A stretch of DNA of 50,382 nucleotides. Origin: Pseudovibrio denitrificans JCM 12308. GTDB taxonomy: Bacteria; Pseudomonadota; Alphaproteobacteria; Rhizobiales; Stappiaceae. How positions within the stretch are numbered: the first letter of the stretch is position 1; each line of letters begins with the position of its first letter. This document shows positions 35,081 to 44,064 of the stretch, in pieces. The DNA is taken from the NCBI RefSeq assembly GCF_001310815.1, contig NZ_BAZK01000032.1, positions 1-50,382 of the forward strand, in the 5' to 3' direction. Below the pieces are notes generated by a model. That model saw only the letters and a list, made by a program, of their open reading frames with translations, did no database searches and was not told the origin of the DNA. The translations under genes and the position numbers were made by a program.

Positions 35081-36772
35081 TTAGAACATCGCGTGGAATT
35101 TAAGATTGAAGCTGTTTATAGTGGCACCGTCCTGATACTGGCCGTTGTAAGGCGCCTCATGAAAAGTAAAATTGGAAAGCCCGCTGTCCAGAGCCACTTC
35201 GGTGACAAAGGTATCTTTTGTGATGGGCGCAACCATGCGTCGCGCATGGAGCTTATCCAGCACCTGAAACATGGATCGCACTCCCAGCGTCGTGAAAGTA
35301 GTGCTTTGCGAAGTTGACGCCGCCGTAAGGGTAGCTGAGCTGCCGCTCTCACTATAGCCACTCGCCTCTAGACTGTTGTAAGGCACATTGGCAAGCGGCT
35401 CCAGCATTAGCTTGTGAAGCTGTATGTTGTGGTAGGCCTTAGCAAAGAGTTGCCAGTTTCGCGCATTGTATTCCGCTGATAAAACAATGGAAAGGCCAGT
35501 AAAGCTCACCACGCGTTCGAACCAAATGCCAGTTGTAGAGTGCCTCCGAAACTTAAGGCCGACGATGGCGCTTCAATCATGCTGTACAGACCCTGCGACC
35601 GGATGTCTGCTGATTCCGACGATTGTAAGTTGCTCTGCTTGACTTCTGTTTGACTGTAACTGTCAAACACACTGAGATGTCAGTTGTCGCCTACGCTTTA
35701 ATCGAAACCATACACAATCCCTCCTACGGTGTTATCTAGCGCCGCCGTGTTTTCTGTCGTTTCGTTCCTACCCCATAAACCGTAGTCTTCTGCCCAGAAG
35801 CCCTTAGTGTTTTCGGTAAGGGTGGAAATGCCACTGCAGATTGCAGCGTAGCAATGTTGTTTTGACTGTTGTCAACAGCGCCCCGTGGAGAGAGGAATGG
35901 ATTAGAGCGGGCAAAGCGTCAAAAACGGTATTCGTTTCTACCTTTGTGGCGAGCGCGAGTATTGACTGAGCCATATCGCTGGACGTGGCACGACTTTCAA
36001 GACTGTCGCAGGCGACAGCTGATTGATTGATCGTTACTGAATGACCACAAAAGCCCTTCATCTGCATAGAGGTCAGGTAAACGACGTTGGCATCGTAAGA
36101 GAGTGTGTTAATCACGAACGCTGTGTCTGTCCGCCTGATTGGTCAAACTGTTGAATGTGCCGATCTCTCCACTTGCCGCAATCAGGATCGTATAAGTGGA
36201 GTCTGAGCCAAGCATGCCGGAAACGGCCAAGGTGGCGCCGTTAATCGTTGCCGTGCTGGTTGTTACGATCAGATCGCTATTGCGAGCTTCGTCAACCTTC
36301 ACCTGATAGGTTGACCCGGCTTCGTCGCCGCGGACACGCTCGATTTCGCATCCTCTAAAATCGTCAAATTGCCATCGCCGTCGTGTCCGATAATTAGACT
36401 GCCCAAATTGTCCAAGGTTGCACCGTTGTTTTGGCCAATAAAGCTGGCTTCACCACTCGATAATGCACCGCCATCGGAAACAGTCAGAGTACTTTGGTCA
36501 TAATCGCCAACAACAAGTTCCAGAGCTTCAGCGTACCTGTTGATGGTTGTATCTGTTACGGTGGCCGGGTTGGGGAGCCTCATGTTTATGACACCGGTTT
36601 GATAGATATTGGTACTCCAGTACTTATCTGTAAACCAGTTGGTCGATACGCTGCCTTGCAAGGGCTGTTTAAGTGCGCTAGTTACACCGGACCACACCAT
36701 AAGCACTGAGGCCAATAACGTAGCTGCAAGATGGGGCGCTCGACTTGGTGTAATGCCAACTACTTTGGTCAT
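35081..36772 (-). pseudogene. Autotransporter adhesin, degraded
   Basis: Read on the minus strand, the pieces are in correct autotransporter order. From 36772 there is a signal peptide (MTKVVGITPSRAPHLAATLLASVLMVWSGV). It is followed by passenger repeats (VVGDYDQSTLTVSDGGALSSGEASFIGQ), a junction motif (INGATLAVSGMLGSDSTYTILIAASGEIGTFNS), VINTLSYDANVVYL, then LPALIHSSLHGALL. Barrel strands (AEDYGLWGRNET, SVFDSYSQTEVKQSN) lead to a C-terminal FNLKFHAMF at 35083. Frames change near 36305, 36115 and 35810. At least three in-frame stops interrupt the barrel region (about 35700, 35685 and 35515). The total of about 560 codons is short, so internal deletions are likely. The intact autotransporter at 45.4 kb has the same design. 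Confidence 0.82.
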
Positions 36773-37342
36773 GCATCCACCGCACTGCAGATGGTCCAAG
36801 AAGTGATCAAAACACACTCTTGTAGGGGCGTAGTTATACGGTTATTGGAACTCTTGGTTCTAAATCTTTGATGTGAAAAGATGCAGAATTTATCGGTGAC
36901 CTATTTAAGAACACTCGTCAGTTTTCGGTATGGCTTCTCGAAAAAGTACAAAATCGCACTTATGAAGTGCTTCTGGTTGGGTAGGACATTTTTATAGGCA
37001 ATGCGCTCATGCAGAACGAGCGCTGCCAGTCATTCGGGTTGAAGTGGTAGAGAGCAACAGTGGGCAATTAGATCAGACGAAAAGATGCGTTCTTGCTATT
37101 TGCTGTCGTTCATTTCATCCAGCTCAATCCATCTCTGACAGGCTCTCCAATTATTTCTTGGGATGAAAGCACTTAGGCTTCTGGGCCTTCACAACCGAAA
37201 GAAACTGCGAGTTCTCCTGCAAATTGCAAAGGCTGCTGGCAATACGGCTGAGAAGCAGATCAGGGACACTCGGTACCGGTCATTTGGATCGTGTTTAACC
37301 TTCAGCCCGTCAGCGCCAGGGGGCATTAAGCAAACAGAGTTA
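36773..37342. other. 570-base gap with no supported gene
   Basis: Only short open frames occur (for example 37163-37375, plus), with no recognisable features. It separates the dead autotransporter from the sensor-carrier module. Confidence 0.4.
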
Positions 37343-38343
37343 TCAGCGAACAATCTTTGCTATACTGATGATTGATAAGGGAGGGTAGAGGCTTAGTTGC
37401 TTTGCGGCTTGCATGTTTATGAGCACTGAGAAACGCTCGAGAGCCTTGACTGAAAGTTTCCCAGGTGACTGTGCTTTGAATAGAATTTCGTAGGCCTGAG
37501 TTGCTGCCAGTTTGCCCACGTTTTTGTAGCTGTTAGAAACCGACATAAGGGCCAGTCCATCGCGAACCATTTGCTCATAGGCGCTGAAAACTGGGAGATT
37601 TTCAGATATTGCAGCTTCGGTGTAACTCCCTCGATTTTCGAGGTTAAAAGAGCTGGACCCCACATATAGCGCGTCTGCGCCCAGGGCTTTAGCCTCAGCA
37701 ATCTTGATCGGTATTTCTGCTGGATCTGCCCGGTCGTCTGCGCCAAGATTGTATTCAAGAGAAATGACGTCAAAACCCAGTTGATCTGAAAGAACTTTCA
37801 ATTTCTGAGTGTTCTGGCGAGAGTTAACCGCGTTTGGCTCGTTAATGACGGCGAGGCGCTTTATGGGTGGTACTCAAAAATGTGCTTGAGCTGCACTGTC
37901 TCATTTACGCGATTATGCACGCCAGTTACCAAGGGCCGCCCGGAGGTTTCCTGGTCTACTATAATGCCTGCTCGAACCGGATCAGCAACAATCATGAAAA
38001 GGGATGGAATGTCACCTAAACCTGAGCTGGTACCGTAATCGGCAATCGTGCCAATGAGAGATCGCGTGACTGTGGTTCCCCAGGTGACAACAAGATCAGG
38101 TCGCTCTTCAATGAGCTGCTGCTTCACTTCGGGCAAGAGGCTTTTGTCTTTCGACACATCAGTAACAGTCACGTTCACAGGAAGTTTTCTGCTGTTGAAG
38201 AAATGAATAAAGCTTCTGCAAGCCTCTTCACAGCCACGCCAGACAACCATGTGCACCTGATAAGATTCCGTGGTGTCCTCTTCAGCTCTTGTCGTTCCTG
38301 CCATCAAAACAAGGGCAACAAGGATGAGCATCACTTTAGGCAT
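37343..38343 (-). pseudogene. ABC-type periplasmic substrate-binding protein (PF04392-like), single-base frameshift
   Basis: ATG 38343 begins a signal peptide (MPKVMLILVALVLMAGTTRA) and the first lobe of an ABC_sub_bind protein. VVTWGTTVTRSLIGTI and PSLFMIVADPVRAGII are family phrases, ending with FEYHP and a stop at 37861. The next frame continues directly as IKRLAVINEPNAVNS, then second-lobe phrases ALGADALYVGSSSF and ALERFSVLINMQAAKQLSLYPP to the stop at 37343. One extra C in the CCC run at 37865-37867 would restore a 333-residue protein, a normal length. The start overlaps the carrier stop by 8 bases, so it is the third gene of the operon. No permease or ATPase gene is near, so it probably feeds the sensor proteins. 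Either a fresh mutation, a sequence error or a slippage site. Confidence 0.8.
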
Positions 38344-40393
38344 GAGCTTGTACCTCCTGTTTCGAGGAGTGTGAGACCAAGAGCATTATGAGGCCCGAGC
38401 CAATAATCGCAGCGCCAAGAAGGGCGGCCACGGTGGTATAGTCTTGCTTTACAAGGAGTGCTGCCACGATCAGCGGACCAGCAGCGCTGCCGACACGCTC
38501 AAACATACGAAGGTAACTCAGTGCGCCAGTTCTGCTAATGTGCTGGTCCTTCTCGACTGCTTCCATGACCGCTACCATAATAGGAGCTTTGATGAAGGCG
38601 TGGGCGAGACCTACCAACGCGACCACTATAAACACTGCGATGATGTTCGTGTTTTGGTAGAGCGCCATCAGAGCCACACCTGATGCAATTGTTGCATAGG
38701 TGATCACCGATAAATTTTTCCCAAGTTGATCAGAGAGACGAGAGGCCAGCGGACTAATTGGAATAATAATCAAGGAATAGGCCATCATAATCCGACCAAT
38801 CTCAGATTGACTGGCGTCCAGGCTGGCCAGATAGATTGGAACAAAGAAATAAAGGAACCCTGTAAGGACGATTTTGGTTGGGATTGCGCAAAACATTAGG
38901 AGTGCCACAAACTGGGTGTTTCCTATGAGCGTTATCAATGGTTTGCTTGCTTTTGATACTATTGAACTCGCATCGGATTTAGGGCTTGGTAACTCGTTTT
39001 GCAGCATTCGCCAACCCAGAATTCCTGCAAGGATCATGAGACTGATAGCGATAACGAAAACTGGCTTGTAACCAACCCAATCAGCCAAAATTGCCCCAAT
39101 CGCCGTTCCACACATAGTAGCTGTCATGGTGACGCCAACATAGGTTGCCATTGCCTTTGCACGGCTTCCTTCTTCTGCAACAGCAGCGATGTAGCTTTGG
39201 CAACTGATTGTAATAATCCCGTAACCGATTGCCGTAATCGAACGCGCAATAACAATGTCGTTAGCGTCCTGGGCCAAAATGCAGAAGATGTAGCCACCAA
39301 TTGCCGGGACTAAACCTGCAAGATAAAGCGTTTTGTTGCTGAAGCGCTCAATAAGCTGTCCTGAAAACGGCGATGTAATAGCGACCACGAGCATGAAGGC
39401 GGAAATCGGCAATCCCATCATGATGTCTTTTTCGAACCAAGCGTTTTCACCGTAATACTCCATGGAAAAAAACGGCAGAAACGACTTTTGAAGCTCATCA
39501 GCTAAGCAAAATACAAAAAGTGGTATGCGTGCATCCGCAATAGATGCCTTGTTGCCTTCTTCGACACGATACAACTTGTATTTCTGAGCGAAAGTGCGCA
39601 ACTCCTCGCGTGTTATGTTTTTTGCCTGCTGTAGCTGCTCAAGTGTTTTGCGAATTTTGGCATTTTGCCGATTCATCGCTGAAATGAACCGACCGGCCCA
39701 ATCTTTTCGATCAGACCCATGGTATGTGCCCAAATGCCCCCCAGCACACTTCACTATGGCCGCCTCAACAAGACGAAGTGGCACTGTTATGGTTGAATTG
39801 ACGCAAACAATTACGACTTCAACGGCAATCAGACATGCTGCTAAGAGAAGAACAAACGTATCAAGAAAGATACTGGTGAGCTGGCTGTTGACGTAGTCCT
39901 CATCCAGAGTTGTTTGCACTCGAACAACAGTAGCGCCGTTTACAACTACATCCGTCGATACCGTCTGTTTCCCATTGTCCGAGCCAAAAATGAAAGTTCC
40001 TAGTTTTGACAGGGAGTCGAGTGTTTGCTGAGCAAGCAAAAAAGTACTGCTCTCGTTATTCATTAGCTCGGCGTGAACTGCTTTACTTTCTCCCAAATGC
40101 TCGGAAGAGTTAGCAGCAACAATTGAAATGCTACTTATCTCATTATGCTCTGCAGTTAGATCAGTGAGATACTTGTTCACGCCTCTAATTTCAGAGAACG
40201 GGATACCAATCTCATGAGCATACTCCAGATTTTGCTTTACGGTTTCGCTTAGGCTACGTGCCTTAGCGAGCAAGAAAGGGTTTAGACCAGAGTTAAACTC
40301 GGCCAGAGTAACAATAACACTTAGAAATGCTGCCAGCGACATTGCAACCGACATGATAAGCAAAAAATGCCTTGAGAATCTTGAAAACATCAT
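38336..40393 (-). CDS. Major facilitator carrier fused to an N-terminal Cache/HAMP-like sensor
   Basis: The product is 685 residues from ATG 40393, 4 bases after the upstream stop; TTG 40411 is also in frame. A membrane helix (about 8-30), a periplasmic domain of about 140 residues and a second helix (about 175-200) precede a HAMP-like segment (VPLRLVEAAIVKCAGG..ISAMNRQNAKIRKTL, about 205-265). A short linker leads into a complete 12-helix MFS carrier (about 290-680), with loop motif GQLIERFSNKTLYLAGL and RSITAIGYGII. The layout of a chemoreceptor-like input joined to a transporter is unusual. It lies in an operon with a stand-alone sensor and a binding protein. Transport of, or gating by, a ligand bound by the binding protein is inference. 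Confidence 0.85.
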   Translation of the reverse strand: MMFSRFSRHFLLIMSVAMSLAAFLSVIVTLAEFNSGLNPFLLAKARSLSETVKQNLEYAHEIGIPFSEIRGVNKYLTDLTAEHNEISSISIVAANSSEHLGESKAVHAELMNNESSTFLLAQQTLDSLSKLGTFIFGSDNGKQTVSTDVVVNGATVVRVQTTLDEDYVNSQLTSIFLDTFVLLLAACLIAVEVVIVCVNSTITVPLRLVEAAIVKCAGGHLGTYHGSDRKDWAGRFISAMNRQNAKIRKTLEQLQQAKNITREELRTFAQKYKLYRVEEGNKASIADARIPLFVFCLADELQKSFLPFFSMEYYGENAWFEKDIMMGLPISAFMLVVAITSPFSGQLIERFSNKTLYLAGLVPAIGGYIFCILAQDANDIVIARSITAIGYGIITISCQSYIAAVAEEGSRAKAMATYVGVTMTATMCGTAIGAILADWVGYKPVFVIAISLMILAGILGWRMLQNELPSPKSDASSIVSKASKPLITLIGNTQFVALLMFCAIPTKIVLTGFLYFFVPIYLASLDASQSEIGRIMMAYSLIIIPISPLASRLSDQLGKNLSVITYATIASGVALMALYQNTNIIAVFIVVALVGLAHAFIKAPIMVAVMEAVEKDQHISRTGALSYLRMFERVGSAAGPLIVAALLVKQDYTTVAALLGAAIIGSGLIMLLVSHSSKQEVQAHA

Positions 40394-40397
40394 CACG

Positions 40398-41183
40398 TCA
40401 ACGCTCCCCAAGCTGATCGCTCTGTTTGATAACTGCGCTCATGTTAGACAGGTTCGATATGTCTAGTAGCGCTGTTTCCTGTACTTTCTTGCCCTTCGAT
40501 ATCTGCTTTTGCAGCTCATCAGCACTCTTCGGGTCAAAGGTTCCAAGATCAGCCTTGCCAGACTTCCTGAAATAGGACTTTCGAGCATGTAATTGGAGCA
40601 AGGAGAAAAGGCTTATCGAAATTGCAACGATTGCAAAAATGGCAAGATACATAAAGGTGAGACGAGACCATGTGTCTCTTACTTTTACCGACAGCTCATC
40701 AGTATGCTCTGAGATTAAAATAGCGCCCATAATGGAGTTTGATGAATCGCGCAGAATGCGGCCTGCGTACAGGTACGCCCCACTTTCATGTGTTATGGTT
40801 TTATCATCACTCGTCAGAACACGGGGCAGAACCTCATTCATGTCCTCTAGCAAGACATTGCGCCCCCCGGAACGAGCCAGAGTAGCGCCCTGAAGATCTA
40901 AGAGAAGAATTTGATGTATCTTTGGATCGCGCAAGCGCTCGCGTTCGATCAACGCGTCTAAGTCGGATATTTCATGCATACCAAGGCCGACAGCTTCCGC
41001 GCGCCGGATAACCACATCAATAGCGCTGGCGGTGACTTGCAACCGAGATGATGTTGCCTCGACAGCCAGAGTTCGAAACTTAAGTAAGCTTAAAGCACTT
41101 TGGAGTGCGAGCATCACGGCGATAACCGCAAGTGTTGAAACAACAACTCGCGATCTCATGCCAGAGAGCATCTGAGTATCCAT
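40398..41183 (-). CDS. Membrane sensor protein with periplasmic Cache-like domain and no output domain
   Basis: This 261-residue protein has two membrane helices (about 12-34 and 173-195) bracketing a periplasmic domain of about 135 residues. The phrases HQILLLDLQGATLARSG, YLYAGRIL and GAILISEH are typical of single-Cache sensors. The cytoplasmic tail (about 200-261) is short and charged, and no histidine kinase, GGDEF, EAL or methyl-accepting region is present. The ATG at 41183 or in-frame ATGs at 41171 and 41159 could be the start. It ends 4 bases before the preferred start of the sensor-carrier gene, so the pair is translationally coupled. Its fold parallels the N-terminal half of that protein, so they may form a mixed sensor complex. 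Confidence 0.8.
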   Translation of the reverse strand: MDTQMLSGMRSRVVVSTLAVIAVMLALQSALSLLKFRTLAVEATSSRLQVTASAIDVVIRRAEAVGLGMHEISDLDALIERERLRDPKIHQILLLDLQGATLARSGGRNVLLEDMNEVLPRVLTSDDKTITHESGAYLYAGRILRDSSNSIMGAILISEHTDELSVKVRDTWSRLTFMYLAIFAIVAISISLFSLLQLHARKSYFRKSGKADLGTFDPKSADELQKQISKGKKVQETALLDISNLSNMSAVIKQSDQLGER

Positions 41184-41812
41184 AAATTAAGTTCTCTAAT
41201 CTTGTCGCCACGTGTGAAACAGATCTGTGATGTTCACTTGATGATCTGCGTGAAGGCCCATCTGAAGCGCAGCAGTTCACCGGATGTCGTTTTAGTTGTG
41301 TGGAGTGGCCGTGCATCAATTTGACAAGCCGCGGCACTACTACCCGTTAGGGGAGTGAGTATTACAACGGAGTTTTACATGTGATATTGAAGCAGTGAAA
41401 CTCATTGCCCACACAGCAAAGTACACATCTAATAATATATTAAAGCGCGTTATTTAATCTGCAATACTCATTGCGTAAACGCGCCGCTCGTTAGGCTATA
41501 ATATTAAATTCTAACCCATTACTACATTGCAGCATCAAAGTTAATCTCGACATTATTGACTTTCATCAAGTTAGAATTTAGATCTCTCAGTCCGAAGTGC
41601 ACATCATCGAACGCTCGATTTAGACACGGAGATTAAATGTAACGCGAGTTTTGGCCTCTTGTTACTTAAGATCGCTCATTACATTCGCTTCTTTCCATTT
41701 CCATTTTGCGCTCTAGTAAAACTACGGACTGTGAGTAAGCAACTCATTAGGCCACCGCAACAAAAAGAAATTGAAGGCCCTATAGTTATTAGCTATGAGG
41801 CGAGGAGGGCAA
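41184..41812. promoter_or_regulatory. Divergent control region between the sensor-carrier operon and the LysR gene
   Basis: About 630 AT-rich bases separate the divergent starts, which is long for a LysR/target spacer. LysR regulators usually act from such divergent regions through T-N11-A sites. Several candidates exist, but none stands out enough to name. Small open frames here show no features. Confidence 0.4.
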
Positions 41813-42736
41813 TTGAGTACATTGACCATTCAAAGGCTTGAGATCTTTCGAGCCATCTATGAAAGTGGAAGTCTTACTCAGGCGGCATCAGAGCTTAAAC
41901 TTGCGCAGCCCACTGTCAGCAAGCATATCAGTAATTTTCAGCGCACTCTGGGATTTGATCTCTTCGTTAACGAGAAGGGGCGCTTGCGACCAACCGTAGA
42001 AGCAAATGCACTCTATCAAGAATGTAAAGGTATGTTTGATCAGCTGGAGCATATTGACCAGTCTGTCCAATCTCTGCGTCGCGGTAGTGAGCAAGTTCTC
42101 AGGGTGATGATTGTTGTGCCTGGTGCACAGCTGCGCCTCTTTAGTGATGCTATCCGGGCCGTGAGAGATCGATGGCCAGATATTAATCTGATTGTTTCTG
42201 TTGGAGGGCGCGATACTCAGATTTGGAAACTGCGCAGAGGGGAAATTGACCTCGGGATAGGAACTCCTAAGCTTCCTCATCCAGATATTGAAAGTGAGGT
42301 TTTGACCACCTTGCGGATGGTGGCTGTCATGCCAGCAACCCACGAACTTGCAACGCAGAAGAAAGTTTCAGTTTCTGATTTTGGCAAATATCCAAGCATT
42401 TTGCCTTCAGATTCAACTTTGTATGGTAAGCTCATTTTAAGAACCCTGGAGCATGTGGGTGTAGTTCCAGATACCAGGATCAGCGCAGAAGCGCCCAGCC
42501 AACTACCATTACTCGTAGATTCATTAGAATGCTTGAGTATCCTTGATATGATCACAGCCTTTCATCCACCTAAAGACGCCGCCATCAAAGTTTCGCCCCT
42601 AGATGTGTCCATGGACTACAACGTCTGCGTTAATCGGATCCAGGGCCGGGTTCTTACACCGCAAGCCGAGTTCTTAATTGAGAAGCTGCGTGAAGGATTG
42701 TCACAAGAAAAGCAACGCATGGAACGTCAGCTTTAG
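41813..42736 (+). CDS. LysR-family transcriptional regulator
   Basis: The product is about 307 residues if started at TTG 41813, which has AGGAGGG a few bases upstream. ATG 41795 would place that ribosome-binding site inside the gene, and TTG 41822 is also possible. The N-terminal helix-turn-helix is standard: LEIFRAIYESGSLTQAASELKLAQPTVSKHISNFQRTLGFDLF. The C-terminal substrate-binding region (about 90-300) has LRRGEIDLGIGTPKLPHPDI and VAVMPATHELA. It is divergent from the Cache/carrier/binding-protein operon, so it probably controls that operon in response to its ligand or a derived metabolite; this is positional inference. Confidence 0.92.
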   Translation: MSTLTIQRLEIFRAIYESGSLTQAASELKLAQPTVSKHISNFQRTLGFDLFVNEKGRLRPTVEANALYQECKGMFDQLEHIDQSVQSLRRGSEQVLRVMIVVPGAQLRLFSDAIRAVRDRWPDINLIVSVGGRDTQIWKLRRGEIDLGIGTPKLPHPDIESEVLTTLRMVAVMPATHELATQKKVSVSDFGKYPSILPSDSTLYGKLILRTLEHVGVVPDTRISAEAPSQLPLLVDSLECLSILDMITAFHPPKDAAIKVSPLDVSMDYNVCVNRIQGRVLTPQAEFLIEKLREGLSQEKQRMERQL

Positions 42737-42780
42737 GATTGTAGGCTGATTCTCTGTTCGAACTCTGCATTTAACTGGAG

Positions 42781-42810
42781 AGGCGGCGCAAGATAAAGAC
42801 GCCGCCTTTC
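42781..42810. terminator. Bidirectional hairpin between LysR gene and convergent toxin-like gene
   Basis: AGGCGGCG (42781-42788) pairs with CGCCGCCT (42800-42807) around an 11-base loop, followed by TTTC on the plus strand. It sits between the convergent stops at 42736 and 42820. The T run is short, so it is a weak terminator by itself. Confidence 0.55.
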
Positions 42811-42819
42811 AGGTGCTTA

Positions 42820-44064
42820 TCACTCAGCACAAGGCTCTAGGCACAGTGGGTCATCTTCTCTGCAATAGCCCGGAACGCATTGCGGACCGCCATAGCCTGC
42901 TGGCGGGTTAGAAATGCAGGCATAATCTTGCGTGTAAGTGGCTCCTGAACAACTTCCATTCTCCAGACAGCTTTCGGTTGTGTTTGTCTGAAACTGGAAA
43001 AGTACGCGATTAGTGGCATGTTTGTCTGGATTGCATGTGGCGGTAAAAGTGTCAGTCACAGATTGCGACAGTGCTGTTTGGAAGTTCTCTGACAATGCAA
43101 AACTCATCGACACCTGTTCACTCACCTTGCCACCAGCGCCGAGGACTTCAAAACTTTCTTCTACTGTTTCTGTAACTGTGGACGTCCATTCTGCCGTCGT
43201 GGACCAGGTGTTGGTACGCGAGGTGCCGATAGAGAGTTGTTTCGAAATCGTACATCCTTGACCCTGACAAGACTCGACTTTTGACCAGAGCCCGAATGTG
43301 CTGGTCGCAGATGGTGCGACAGCCATCCAATAACAACGCTTGGTTTCGTGGATCGGATTAGGCCCAAACGTCTCATTATTGCACTCATAAACATTGTCTG
43401 CTGAATGCATAAAGCGCCAATCATATTGATTGTCAGTCCCATAACGCATGAGAACTACATCACCGACTTTTGGAGTGCAGTTTTGTCCTTCGGTCGCACA
43501 CTCTGTCAGCGTCTCATTGTCCGAAAGTGTGTAATATGCATCCTTACTGTACTGGCAGACCTTGGTGGTGCCGTCGCTTGGGTTATAGTTGAAATAATCG
43601 TTGGAGCAGTCCACGGTTTGCTTTCTATCACCGGACATCACCGTATACATCCACACGTTGCCACTGCTATATCGGATCCAGTGCATCTTACCTGTATCCG
43701 GCAGACTGAACGTTTCTCCTTGTTTGGCGACGTCAAAATAGCTTCTCTCTGGTGCAACTTTCAGAAGGTTTGCTGTCGTATAGGCGCATTTCTTATTCTG
43801 ACCGTCCGACGGGTTACCCCAGAAGTTATTGCAGGAATTTCTGTCCAACCCCTGAGCGAGGATGTAGGTATAATTGTCTCCCTCGCCGTACCGCATGGTG
43901 ACGATACCGTCGCTGTCGGGATAACAGTGTTTGCCTTCATCAGCGCAGTTTACCCAACTTGTTTCTTCCTCGTTTTGATGAGCGGAATCGGCTTGCACAG
44001 GGAGCGCAACCAGGGTTTGGGCTAGGAGCGCAGAGCTTGAAGCAATCAAAAGATTTCGTAGCAA
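42820..44064 (-). CDS. Secreted cysteine-rich protein with three lectin-like repeats and an aerolysin-like stretch
   Basis: This 414-residue protein is translated from TTG 44064 (AAAGGAA 7 bases upstream; no ATG is available near the N-terminus). Residues 1-25 are a signal peptide ending VQA. Three repeats of about 62 residues follow (36-98, 110-172, 186-247). They share C..EG..C / MRYG / CNN..F..NP / KKC-type positions, resembling beta-rich carbohydrate-binding repeats seen in secreted proteins. Residues about 270-345 are an alternating Ser/Thr-rich amphipathic stretch with a glycine turn (EVLGAGGKVSEQ), resembling the insertion region of aerolysin-type pore-forming toxins. The tail is cysteine-rich. 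Function as a sugar-binding pore-former is inference from pattern; no immunity gene is seen. Confidence 0.75.
   Translation of the reverse strand: MLRNLLIASSSALLAQTLVALPVQADSAHQNEEETSWVNCADEGKHCYPDSDGIVTMRYGEGDNYTYILAQGLDRNSCNNFWGNPSDGQNKKCAYTTANLLKVAPERSYFDVAKQGETFSLPDTGKMHWIRYSSGNVWMYTVMSGDRKQTVDCSNDYFNYNPSDGTTKVCQYSKDAYYTLSDNETLTECATEGQNCTPKVGDVVLMRYGTDNQYDWRFMHSADNVYECNNETFGPNPIHETKRCYWMAVAPSATSTFGLWSKVESCQGQGCTISKQLSIGTSRTNTWSTTAEWTSTVTETVEESFEVLGAGGKVSEQVSMSFALSENFQTALSQSVTDTFTATCNPDKHATNRVLFQFQTNTTESCLENGSCSGATYTQDYACISNPPAGYGGPQCVPGYCREDDPLCLEPCAE

Noticed and set aside
43405..44025. 206-residue plus-strand frame opposite the toxin-like gene
   Set aside because: The minus-strand reading has a signal peptide and regular repeats; the plus-strand frame has no features.
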